Shown: positions 15,838 to 21,790 of the stretch, piece by piece
Position numbering within the stretch: position 1 is the first letter of the stretch
Layout: the number at the start of each line of letters is the position of its first letter
Assembly (NCBI GenBank): GCA_023388995.1
Contig: JAEWFD010000031.1
Location: forward strand, 1 to 21,790
Length of the DNA stretch: 21,790 nt
Source: Bacillota bacterium
GTDB taxonomy: Bacteria > Bacillota_I > Bacilli_A > Erysipelotrichales > Erysipelotrichaceae
Direction of reading: 5' to 3'
Notes under the pieces: generated by a model
What the model saw: the letters and a program-made list of their open reading frames with translations, nothing else
Database searches by the model: none
What the model was told of the DNA's origin: nothing
Program-made: the position numbers and the translations under genes

Positions 15838-17151
15838 TCATTCTGGAGTGCTGTCTTTGTTTAAAACTTGATACAATGGATTTTTCATAGCAATAAAACT
15901 TACGATAAATCCAATCATTCCAATAATGAAAAAAATCACAGAGATTCCCGAACCTTTTCCATTGCCAAAAAATAAGGATAGAACTTTCTGCAGTGGGGAT
16001 GGTGTTACCATGAATGGCTCAAACAAATGATCTGCCAAAATTCCGCCAAGAAACAGACCAACTGGAATTGTACTGTATTGAATGGTATCTCTTGCTGAAA
16101 AGACACGTCCTTGCATTTCTATCGGCACATTGATGCGCATAGTGGCTGTTAGGTTGGCAGTTAAAAAGGCCATAAAAACATTGCCAGTAAACGCTGCTAC
16201 GATCCATAGCGGTAAAGTGCGAGTCAAACTTTGCCCGACATCGCCTAACAAAAATGATATGCCGCAAGAAAAAAAGATAATGCGAACCCGGTTTTTCGCA
16301 GGTTTCATAAAAGTAACAAATATACTTCCTGCAAATATTCCAATGCCAACAGCAGTCTCAACCATGCCGAGTGTCACTAAGTTATTTTCTGTACGGCTGA
16401 GCACCAGTGCAGGAAGCATCCCATAACTGGCCATCTTTGCAATTAAGTTTATAAAAGCGAAAAACAGAATCATGCGCAGCAATGCTGAATGTTCCTGCAG
16501 AAAATGAATTCCTGCCATACAGCTTTCGATGAAAGATTCTTTTACTTTTTCTTCCTTGCTTTCAATGTTTGGAATTTTGATATAAACAAGCAAAATGAAA
16601 AAGGTAACTGAAAAAGTTGCCAGATCAATTAGCAATACTGTTTTCAGCCCACCAAAAGCCAATGCTGCACTTCCCAAGGCCGGGGCAAGTATTGTAATAA
16701 TTGAACTGGAAAGGGCATGCAACCCACTAACTCTGATATAATGTTCCTTTGGCACCAACAAGCTTGTTGCAACGTAAGAAGCAGGGCTTTGAAATGCATT
16801 CATGAAACTGAGTACAAAATTGATAATATACAGATGCCAAATCTGCAATGAGGATGTCAGATAGAGCACCAGCACCATTACCGTACCTATAGCTGCAGTG
16901 AAGTCAGCTGCTAGCATAATACGCTTTTTATCCCATCGGTCAGCAATCGTACCAGCAATGAAACAAAACAGAATTGAGGGTAAAAAAGAAAATACAGAAA
17001 GCAGAGTGATACTTGAAGCAGTACCTTTTTGCTCACACACCCAAATAATGAGTGCGAAATTAGTCATAGCGGTCCCCAATGTGGAAACAGCTTGCGAGCT
17101 CCATAGAATAAGAAAATCCTGGAGATCAGATAATATAGTTTGTTTTCTCAT
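15838..17151 (-). CDS. MFS efflux transporter, MefA-like (DHA3-type)
   Basis: A 437-residue major facilitator protein with about 12 membrane spans, resembling the macrolide-efflux (Mef) and EntS-like branch. The N-terminus FLILWSSQAVSTLGTAMTNF is the typical first span of this group. It is followed by GTIADRWDKKRIMLAADF (the MFS loop 2-3 motif, about 65-83) and SFMNAFQSPASYVATSLLV near 115. A second-half motif, RINVPIEMQGRVFSARDTIQYS near 340, is shared with MefA-like proteins. The substrate is unknown; export of a drug or a siderophore-like compound is possible. AAGGAG (minus, about 17164-17159) precedes the ATG by seven bases. Upstream lies a leader with its own small ORF and alternative structures, described separately, which suggests inducible translation. 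Confidence 0.9.
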   Translation of the reverse strand: MRKQTILSDLQDFLILWSSQAVSTLGTAMTNFALIIWVCEQKGTASSITLLSVFSFLPSILFCFIAGTIADRWDKKRIMLAADFTAAIGTVMVLVLYLTSSLQIWHLYIINFVLSFMNAFQSPASYVATSLLVPKEHYIRVSGLHALSSSIITILAPALGSAALAFGGLKTVLLIDLATFSVTFFILLVYIKIPNIESKEEKVKESFIESCMAGIHFLQEHSALLRMILFFAFINLIAKMASYGMLPALVLSRTENNLVTLGMVETAVGIGIFAGSIFVTFMKPAKNRVRIIFFSCGISFLLGDVGQSLTRTLPLWIVAAFTGNVFMAFLTANLTATMRINVPIEMQGRVFSARDTIQYSTIPVGLFLGGILADHLFEPFMVTPSPLQKVLSLFFGNGKGSGISVIFFIIGMIGFIVSFIAMKNPLYQVLNKDSTPE

Positions 17152-17152
17152 G

Positions 17153-17265
17153 ACTTTGCTCCTTCAACTTTTAATAATTAGTTTGAAATTACAAAGCCTG
17201 ATGGACGGCAATATTGTGTTATTGCTCCATGCAATTTCCGTCCGGAATCAGACTTTGCATGGAGC
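17153..17265 (-). promoter_or_regulatory. Candidate translational attenuator in the MFS leader
   Basis: On the minus strand the leader ORF's GCTCCATGCAA pairs perfectly with TTGCATGGAGC (17265-17255 with 17234-17224, 11 bp, 20-base loop). Downstream, GGACGG/CCGTCC (17243-17238 with 17208-17203) and GCAATA/TATTGC (17225-17220 with 17213-17208) form a second helix that shares two bases with the first. The MFS ribosome site lies in a third structure: GCTTTG pairs with CAAAGT (17197-17192 with 17158-17153) and TTCAAACT pairs with AGTTGAA (17187-17180 with 17169-17163), leaving GGAG in an internal loop. GCAAAGTC occurs both at the end of the leader ORF and next to the MFS start, so CTTTG could pair with either. 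No T-run is present, so control would be translational. Not energy-tested. Confidence 0.5.
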
Positions 17266-17286
17266 TTCAGCAATCGCAAGAATCAT
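17248..17286 (-). CDS. Putative 12-residue leader peptide of the MFS gene
   Basis: The minus-strand ORF encodes MILAIAEAPCKV and stops at TGA 17250-17248, about 100 bases before the MFS start. AAGGGG lies seven bases before its ATG, and a promoter begins just upstream, so it would be the first thing translated on the transcript. Its codons 8-11 form one arm of the 11-bp stem, so a ribosome translating or stalled here would open that stem. The sequence has no RLR, IFVI or similar stalling motif of erm/mef leaders that I recognise. Whether it is translated is inference from spacing and context. Confidence 0.5.
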   Translation of the reverse strand: MILAIAEAPCKV

Positions 17287-17308
17287 AAAAACACCCCTTA
17301 TTTTATTC

Positions 17309-17338
17309 AGTATATCATGGACTGCAAATAGATGTCGA
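17309..17338 (-). promoter_or_regulatory. Promoter of the leader peptide and MFS gene
   Basis: On the minus strand TCGACA (17338-17333), an 18-base spacer and TGA-TATACT (-10 at 17314-17309) with an extended TG. The start should be near 17302, about 15 bases before the leader ATG at 17286. Confidence 0.65.
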
Positions 17339-17357
17339 TGGGATTCGACTATTTGCA
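17323..17357. promoter_or_regulatory. Inverted repeat over the MFS promoter -35 (candidate operator)
   Basis: TGCAAATAG (17323-17331) and CTATTTGCA (17349-17357) are perfect complements. A nested TCGA/TCGA (17335-17338 and 17345-17348) lies between them. It covers the -35 and part of the spacer. It could be an operator or simply a DNA hairpin. Confidence 0.45.
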
Positions 17358-17420
17358 ATGATCCACAGTTCTTGACTATAACGCAACCGAAATCATACGC
17401 AGATGAGCTGCTTGATCAAT

Positions 17421-17445
17421 AAAAAACCGTGGATCAACCACGGCT
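17421..17445 (-). terminator. Intrinsic terminator of the 5'-nucleotidase gene
   Basis: On the minus strand AGCCGTGG pairs with CCACGGTT (one G-U) around TTGAT, followed by T's (17426-17421). The core is the same 15 bases as in the terminator at 14420-14434. Confidence 0.85.
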
Positions 17446-17455
17446 CTTTCATAAT

Positions 17456-19006
17456 TTATTTACGAGCTACGTCAACAATGCGTCCTTCAATTTTAGGAGC
17501 AATTGTTTTTTGTGCTTGAATGTAGTCCATAACCAGTTCTGCATCATTGCGAGGAAGTGTGCGGGCAAGTGGTTTGCCAGCTAGCATGGAGTATCCATCG
17601 CCGCCTTTAGCAGTGAAATCAGGAATTGCTACTGTATATGTTTTCTTCAAATCAAGTGGTTGACCATTGATTAAGAATTCAACGATACGAGAACCGGCAG
17701 GCTTTGTGGAATCAAATTTGAATGTTCCGCCAGCCAAGTGCAAGAAACCACCGTTTTCGTTCGGGAATTTAGACACGGAGAATTCGAATACTTCCATAAT
17801 TTGAGCTCCGGTCATATTCATGACAGCAACTTCATTAGAGAATGGATGCATTTGAAGAATGTTTGCACGAGTAATTTTTCCGGCAGGAATAGTAATACGC
17901 ACATTACCGCCGTTTACAACTGCCAAGTCTGTTTTCGCAGCTGCTTTGTAAGCATCTACAGTAACGTTAGCCGCAACACTTTCGTAGCTGCGAACGCTGT
18001 CATAAGGGGTAACACGAGCAGCACGCATTTCAACTGTTGTTTCACCGATTACTTCATCACCGTAAACAGCAAATTCTTTGTATTCAGCATCGTAGATCGC
18101 TTTTGCTTTTTCATCTTTCGGGAATTTCTTCAATTGAGCTGCTGTAATTGGAGTAGAGGTAAATGTCTTTCTTCCTTTTTCAACAGTGATAGTGACGTAA
18201 CGTGCACCATTTGCGAAATTTCCTTCATTTTGTGAGATCAAAGATGTACCTTCATTGTAACATGCTTTTGTAGGGCAAGGTGTATGGGAGTGAGCATCGA
18301 TGATAACATTGATGCCCGGAACTCTTTCAGATATATCTTTCGCATTGTCCCAACCTTCATCGCTGACACCCATGTGGGTCAAAGCAACGATAACATCAAC
18401 TTTTTGTGACTCCAGGAAAGCAACCATTTCTTTCCCGATCTTAACTGGATCTTCAATAATGAAATTAGACATAATAGCAGGATCAGATTTTACACCTGTA
18501 TCAATACCAACCAAACCAAAGAAGCCAACTTTTACTCCTTCAAACTCTTTGATTTCATAGCGTTTGAATGGATATTTTTTTGTTTTCGCATCTTTGATAT
18601 TGGATTGAATGAGCGTTGCACTATAATTTTTAACATTGCGATCCAACGCTTCTTTCCCAAAGTCAAACTCATGGTTTCCAAGTGTTACGATATCATAACC
18701 GACAATGTTCATCACATCTTGCATCAATTTGCCTTTGGTGCGGTTTACAACTGCAGTTCCTTGTAGTGCATCCCCAGCATCAATCAATAACGTATTCGGG
18801 TTTTGCTTCTTGAATTCCTTATACCAAGTAGACAGATTCAACAATTGACCATCGCCAGCGATATTCCCGTGCATATCATTGGTATGAACCAGTTGAATCG
18901 TAACCTTCTCCGAAACTTCTGCGGAAATAGGTTTCACTTCTGCTGCACTGACAGGCAAAGCAAGCAACGAGATTGCTGCAAGTGCAAGTTTAAGCTTTCT
19001 AAACAT
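17456..19006 (-). CDS. Secreted 5'-nucleotidase / metallophosphoesterase (UshA-like)
   Basis: Such enzymes remove phosphate from extracellular nucleotides, freeing nucleosides and phosphate for uptake. The 516-residue protein has a Sec signal peptide (basic MFRKLK, hydrophobic core, cleavage near Ala21/Ala22). Two-metal site motifs are complete: Asp44 and His46 (HTNDMHGN), Asp76/Asp79 (DAGDALQG), Asn111-His112-Glu113, His211 (THMG), and His239/His241 (DAHSHT). The C-terminal substrate domain has VVNGGNVRITIPAGKI near 350-375 and the Gly-rich AKGGDGYSML motif. There is no LPXTG, membrane anchor or SLH domain, so it should be released or loosely held. AGGGTGA precedes the ATG. A consensus-like promoter lies upstream. 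Confidence 0.94.
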   Translation of the reverse strand: MFRKLKLALAAISLLALPVSAAEVKPISAEVSEKVTIQLVHTNDMHGNIAGDGQLLNLSTWYKEFKKQNPNTLLIDAGDALQGTAVVNRTKGKLMQDVMNIVGYDIVTLGNHEFDFGKEALDRNVKNYSATLIQSNIKDAKTKKYPFKRYEIKEFEGVKVGFFGLVGIDTGVKSDPAIMSNFIIEDPVKIGKEMVAFLESQKVDVIVALTHMGVSDEGWDNAKDISERVPGINVIIDAHSHTPCPTKACYNEGTSLISQNEGNFANGARYVTITVEKGRKTFTSTPITAAQLKKFPKDEKAKAIYDAEYKEFAVYGDEVIGETTVEMRAARVTPYDSVRSYESVAANVTVDAYKAAAKTDLAVVNGGNVRITIPAGKITRANILQMHPFSNEVAVMNMTGAQIMEVFEFSVSKFPNENGGFLHLAGGTFKFDSTKPAGSRIVEFLINGQPLDLKKTYTVAIPDFTAKGGDGYSMLAGKPLARTLPRNDAELVMDYIQAQKTIAPKIEGRIVDVARK

Positions 19007-19043
19007 TATTTCACCCTTTCTATAGTGGAGTTATTCCGCTATC

Positions 19044-19072
19044 ATCATACTATGAACTGGATGCGCTTTCAA
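19044..19072 (-). promoter_or_regulatory. Promoter of the 5'-nucleotidase gene
   Basis: On the minus strand TTGAAA (19072-19067), a 17-base spacer and TATGAT (19049-19044), ten of twelve consensus positions. It lies 38 bases before the start codon. Confidence 0.7.
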
Positions 19073-19190
19073 TTGCCTTAACCAAAAATATACTAAAAAA
19101 TTACCAAAAAGCAGGAGTAATCGTGAAACGACATTGTTTGTCATTGACGAACAAGATGAATTCGTTCAAAATAGAACTAGAGGTGATATC

Positions 19191-20051
19191 ATGGCAACTA
19201 TTTTATATGGAACACAATTAAGCAAAGAGATTACAACGAGGTGTCAAGAGAAAATCGCTGCTCATCAAGCAGCGGGACATCGTAGTCCCAACTTATCGGT
19301 GCTGTTAATTGGTTCCAATCCAGCTTCTAAGATTTATGTAAATTCTAAACGGAAAAAAGCAATGGAATTGCATATGGATTTTGCGTTATATGAATACGAT
19401 GAAATGGTTACCCAAGATGAAGTGATTGCTCAAATTCATCGTCTTAATGAAGATAATCTGGTAGATGGAATTTTTGTTCAGATGCCTCTTCCGCCACACT
19501 TAGACAGCGATGAAATCATCCGTCATATTGATCCTGATAAGGATGTTGACGGATTGCATCCCGTAAATCTAGGAAAGCTGGTTTCCAAGCAAGCTGGCCT
19601 TCTTCCTTGCACACCTGCAGGAGTCATTGAGCTTTTGAAGAGTACGGATGTACCCCTTAGCGGGAAAAAAGCTGTTGTGATCGGCAGAAGTATTTTGGTA
19701 GGAAAACCAGCAGCATTGCTGCTTGATCATCAGGATATGACGGTTACAATTTGTCATTCCAAGACTAGAAATATTGAAGAAGAATGCGCGCAGGCAGATG
19801 TTGTTGTTGTGGCTGTGGGGAAGCCTAAACTAGTGAAGAAGCATTGGATCAAAGAAGGTGCGATTGTCATTGATGTTGGCATTAATCGATTGGAAGATGG
19901 TTCAATCGTTGGGGATGTTGACTTTGAAGATGTAGTTGAGAAAACCTCGTTTATCACACCGGTTCCCAAAGGAGTTGGGCCAATGACGATTGCCATGTTG
20001 ATGGAAAATACATACCGTGCGTATTGCACACATACAGGAGTACAAGAATAG
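19191..20051 (+). CDS. folD: Bifunctional methylene-THF dehydrogenase / methenyl-THF cyclohydrolase
   Basis: FolD interconverts 5,10-methylene-, methenyl- and 10-formyl-tetrahydrofolate using NAD(P), linking Fhs to serine/glycine one-carbon flow. At 286 residues it is the usual length. The catalytic Lys53 is in YVNSKRKK, and DGIFVQMPLPPHLD (about 92-105), DVDGLHP with Asp121, PCTPAGV, VVIGRSILVGKPAA and DVGINR follow in order. The last signature reads TPVPKGVGPMT, with Lys where Gly is usual. The start is ATG 19191 after AGAGGTGAT (19179-19187). An in-frame TTG at 19134 would add 19 residues without a ribosome site. TTGACG at 19144-19149 with a weak CAAAAT may be its promoter. The DUF951 gene follows after one base. 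Confidence 0.95.
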   Translation: MATILYGTQLSKEITTRCQEKIAAHQAAGHRSPNLSVLLIGSNPASKIYVNSKRKKAMELHMDFALYEYDEMVTQDEVIAQIHRLNEDNLVDGIFVQMPLPPHLDSDEIIRHIDPDKDVDGLHPVNLGKLVSKQAGLLPCTPAGVIELLKSTDVPLSGKKAVVIGRSILVGKPAALLLDHQDMTVTICHSKTRNIEEECAQADVVVVAVGKPKLVKKHWIKEGAIVIDVGINRLEDGSIVGDVDFEDVVEKTSFITPVPKGVGPMTIAMLMENTYRAYCTHTGVQE

Positions 20052-20052
20052 T

Positions 20053-20253
20053 ATGGCTGAATTTAAATTAAATGATATTGTAGAATTAAAAAAAGAACAT
20101 CCGTGCCGGAAATCGAAACAATGGAAGATTATTCGCATGGGTGCCGATATACGCGTCAAATGTCTAGGCTGTGGTACCAGTGTATTGATGCCAAGGGTGG
20201 ATTTCGAGAAGAAGTTGAAGAAAATAGTAACTACTTCGGAAGAAGTGGAGTAA
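20053..20253 (+). CDS. DUF951 family small protein
   Basis: A 66-residue protein of the DUF951 family, found widely in Firmicutes beside ychF and of unknown function. It matches the family pattern: a VELKKEHPCRK start, WKIIRMGADIRVKCLGCGTSVLMPR with a CxxC motif near residues 40-43, and a basic helix with an acidic tail (TTSEEVE). The lone CxxC plus an upstream Cys suggests metal binding or redox chemistry but does not prove it. The start is ATG 20053, one base after the folD stop; AGGAG (20036-20040) is 12 bases upstream, rather far, so coupling to folD is likely. An upstream in-frame ATG at 20017 lies inside folD and is not favoured. Confidence 0.88.
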   Translation: MAEFKLNDIVELKKEHPCRKSKQWKIIRMGADIRVKCLGCGTSVLMPRVDFEKKLKKIVTTSEEVE

Positions 20254-20270
20254 ACGGAACTATATTTAAA

Positions 20271-20297
20271 ACAAGGTGCTAATCGTTAGCACCTTGT
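20271..20297 (+). promoter_or_regulatory. Perfect 12-bp hairpin after the DUF951 gene
   Basis: ACAAGGTGCTAA (20271-20282) pairs with TTAGCACCTTGT (20286-20297) around a three-base loop. No T-run follows on the plus strand. The minus strand would have TTTT. It may stabilise the mRNA 3' end or terminate weakly. Confidence 0.65.
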
Positions 20298-20401
20298 CTG
20301 CATAATCATTTAGCAAACGGGTAGCTGCTGAAATGAACACATATCCATATTTTATATAACCGAACCATTCGAGCCTAAGTTATGTAAGCGAAACAGACTA
20401 T

Positions 20402-20425
20402 AAGCAGGCAAAAGCGTGCTTTTTT
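20402..20425 (+). terminator. Possible intrinsic terminator upstream of ychF
   Basis: AAGCA-G-GC, an AAAA loop and GC-G-TGCTT form a stem with one G-G mismatch, followed by six T's (20420-20425). AGCAGG (20403-20408) can alternatively pair with CCTGCT (20426-20431). The stretch from 20298 to 20401 holds nothing I can name. Confidence 0.5.
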
Positions 20426-20448
20426 CCTGCTGAGAATTTTTCTTTTTG

Positions 20449-20477
20449 TTGCATGAATACCAACAATCAAGTAAACT
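20449..20477 (+). promoter_or_regulatory. Promoter of ychF
   Basis: TTGCAT (20449-20454), a 17-base spacer and TAAACT (20472-20477), with AAAGGA (20491-20496) eight bases before ATG 20505. Confidence 0.55.
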
Positions 20478-20504
20478 ATTAGGAGTATTGAAAGGAATGA
20501 TATC

Positions 20505-21605
20505 ATGCCACTAACAGCTGGAATCGTTGGTTTGCCAAATGTCGGGAAATCAACTTTATTTAATGCCATTACAAACTCACAAGTAGAAGCCGCAAATTAT
20601 CCCTTTGCTACCATACAACCAAATGTAGGGACAGTAGAAGTACCCGATGAAAGAATCAAACATTTAGTTGACTACTTCCATCCTAAAAAAACCATTTACA
20701 CAACCTTTGAATTTACCGACATTGCCGGATTGGTAAAAGGAGCATCCAAAGGAGAAGGATTAGGCAATCAGTTTTTATCTCATATCCGGGAAGTAGATGC
20801 CATTTGCCATGTTGTTCGCTGTTTCCAAGATGAGGACATTACTCACGTTGAAGGATCGGTGGATTCGATCCGCGATGCAGAGACGATTCAATTAGAATTG
20901 ATCTTTGCTGACTTGGATACCGTGGAGAAACGGATCTCTAAAGTGGAACGGAAAGCACAATCGAAAGACAAAGAAGCTGCTGCTGAATATGCAGTGCTGA
21001 AAGTTTTATATGATGCGTTGTATGCAGGGAAGCCTGCAAGAATTGCAGAACTGACAAAAGAAGAGCTGATCATTGCCAAGGGGTATCATTTGCTGACTTT
21101 GAAGCCAACTATTTTTGTGGCTAATATGGGTGAAGATGACCTTGCAAATCCATCAGCCAATACCCAGTACTTGCGATTGCTTGAACTAGCCGAAAAAGAA
21201 AATTGTGATGTTATTGCAGTATGTGCCAAAATGGAAAATGAAATTGCCCAGTTGGAAGAAGAGGATCGGCAGTTATTTTTGGAAGATTTGGGAATGAAAG
21301 AGAGCGGACTGGACCAACTGGTGCGCAGCGCCTATCACATGCTGAATCTCTCGACCTTCTTTACGGTTGGAGAAGATGAAGTACGTGCTTGGACTTTCAT
21401 GAATGGCATGCTTGCTCCTGAATGTGCAGGAGTCATTCACAGTGATTTCCAGAAAGGATTTATCCGTGCTGAAACATACTCCTACGAAGATTTCGTAAAA
21501 TACGGATCGGAACAAGGGGTTAAAGATGCAGGAAGAATGCGTTTGGAAGGAAAAGAATATGTCACAAAAGATGGTGACATTATGCATTTCCGCTTTAATG
21601 TTTAA
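20505..21605 (+). CDS. ychF: Ribosome-associated ATPase/GTPase YchF
   Basis: YchF is a universally conserved Obg-family P-loop protein that prefers ATP, associates with ribosomes and affects stress responses. The 366-residue protein has the P-loop GLPNVGKS (9-16), NYPFATIQPNVG (switch I region), FTDIAGLVKGASKGEGLGNQFL (G3 onward, 70-91) and NMGE (207-210) in place of the NKxD that specifies guanine, the hallmark of ATP preference. The coiled-coil insert (about 130-185) and the C-terminal TGS domain (LSTFFTVGEDEVRAWT to MHFRFNV) complete the usual architecture. It has its own promoter and terminator. Confidence 0.97.
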   Translation: MPLTAGIVGLPNVGKSTLFNAITNSQVEAANYPFATIQPNVGTVEVPDERIKHLVDYFHPKKTIYTTFEFTDIAGLVKGASKGEGLGNQFLSHIREVDAICHVVRCFQDEDITHVEGSVDSIRDAETIQLELIFADLDTVEKRISKVERKAQSKDKEAAAEYAVLKVLYDALYAGKPARIAELTKEELIIAKGYHLLTLKPTIFVANMGEDDLANPSANTQYLRLLELAEKENCDVIAVCAKMENEIAQLEEEDRQLFLEDLGMKESGLDQLVRSAYHMLNLSTFFTVGEDEVRAWTFMNGMLAPECAGVIHSDFQKGFIRAETYSYEDFVKYGSEQGVKDAGRMRLEGKEYVTKDGDIMHFRFNV

Positions 21606-21612
21606 ACGAAGT

Positions 21613-21643
21613 ACCATTGTTAGGAATAGCAATGGTCTTTTTT
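21613..21643 (+). terminator. Intrinsic terminator of ychF
   Basis: ACCATTG (21613-21619) pairs with CAATGGT (21630-21636), followed by six T's (21638-21643). Confidence 0.85.
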
Positions 21644-21644
21644 G

Positions 21645-21670
21645 TGATACAATACAATAAAATAAAGGAG
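21645..21670 (+). promoter_or_regulatory. Expression signals without a following start codon
   Basis: TGATACAAT (21645-21653), an extended -10 element, is followed by AAAGGAG (21664-21670). No ATG, GTG or TTG with an open frame sits at the normal distance: the bases read CTAACTATATAG and the inverted-repeat block starts at 21687. The gene they served may be lost or interrupted. Confidence 0.4.
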
Positions 21671-21686
21671 CTAACTATATAGAAGT

Positions 21687-21733
21687 CAAGTAGAAATTTT
21701 CCAAATTTCTACTTGGTGGGGGGAAGCCCCCTA
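21687..21733 (+). other. Two adjacent hairpins, possible edge or transfer origin of a mobile element
   Basis: A perfect 13-bp stem (21687-21699 with 21703-21715, three-base loop) is followed at once by a G-tract/C-tract hairpin (GGGGG-AAG-CCCCC, 21719-21731, extended by T-A and G-U). Further on are ACTTT-ATG-AAAGT (21738-21750) and the palindrome AGTACGTACT (21775-21784). The GC-rich hairpin stands out from the A+T-rich surroundings. Such hairpin pairs occur near mobilisation origins and at element ends, but no nic site, relaxase gene or terminal repeat is visible before the window stops. Confidence 0.4.
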
Positions 21734-21790
21734 AAACACTTTATGAAAGTTCATTGATCTTTGAAAGGTGAATAAGTACGTACTGAAAAC

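Noticed and set aside
16898..17422. Plus-strand 174-codon open frame across the MFS start and its leader
   Set aside because: It is antisense to the MFS gene, has no ribosome site or recognisable domain, and low-complexity hydrophobic codons explain the length.
19148..19152. CGAAC upstream of folD (and CCGAAC at 20360-20365) as PurR boxes
   Set aside because: Only the short core matches, the partner site at folD reads GTTCA rather than GTTCG, and the second is not near a purine or folate gene start.
20375..20569. Minus-strand 64-codon frame overlapping the start of ychF
   Set aside because: It covers the ychF promoter and P-loop in antisense and has no ribosome site.
1..21790. tRNA genes, CRISPR arrays, prophage genes or restriction systems
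   Set aside because: None was seen: no spaced repeats, no cloverleaf or TTCGAATC-type T-loop sequence recognised, and no nuclease, integrase or methylase motifs in the proteins read.

Overview
The window looks like chromosomal DNA from a low-GC Firmicute. Signs are purine-rich AAGGAG-type ribosome sites, A+T-rich codons, intrinsic terminators, a short (small-type) SRP RNA and the gene order SRP RNA / tadA / dnaX / ybaB / recR, close to the Bacillus order. The short SRP RNA and a DUF951 gene beside ychF would fit an Erysipelotrichia-like lineage, but the species is inferred, not shown.

Layout. Bases 1-126 are the 3' end of a group IIC self-splicing intron, with domains V and VI and probably the tail of its reverse transcriptase. 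A small two-span membrane protein follows (182-457), then the SRP RNA gene with its own promoter (577-695) and tadA. After a terminator and a new promoter comes the tight dnaX-ybaB-recR-fhs operon (1294-5563): clamp loading, a nucleoid-associated protein, recombinational repair and one-carbon activation. It ends in a long structured terminator. Next are an AlkD-like DNA-repair protein (5731-6366) and an unrecognised protein with an EVE/PUA-like N-terminus (6545-7516).

Bases 7654-13387 hold a complete oligopeptide ABC importer operon, oppA-oppB-oppC-oppD-oppF. It has a near-consensus promoter, a palindrome at the expected transcription start and a 12-bp hairpin between oppA and oppB. The last stop codon lies in the loop of a terminator shared with a convergent Gfo/Idh/MocA oxidoreductase gene. 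From there to 19006 all genes are on the minus strand: the oxidoreductase, a lipoprotein with beta-propeller-like repeats, a MefA-like MFS efflux protein and a secreted 5'-nucleotidase. The plus strand resumes with folD, a DUF951 gene and ychF. The last 150 bases carry two adjacent hairpins and a ribosome site with no start codon, which may be the edge of a mobile element.

The observation most worth following is the minus-strand leader of the MFS gene (17152-17357). It has a promoter inside a 9-bp inverted repeat, a 12-codon ORF with its own ribosome site, an 11-bp stem that overlaps that ORF, and a second structure that can mask the MFS ribosome site. This is the architecture of drug-induced translational attenuation, as known for erm, cat and mef leaders, but with a leader peptide I do not recognise. 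Most other genes are ordinary housekeeping genes.
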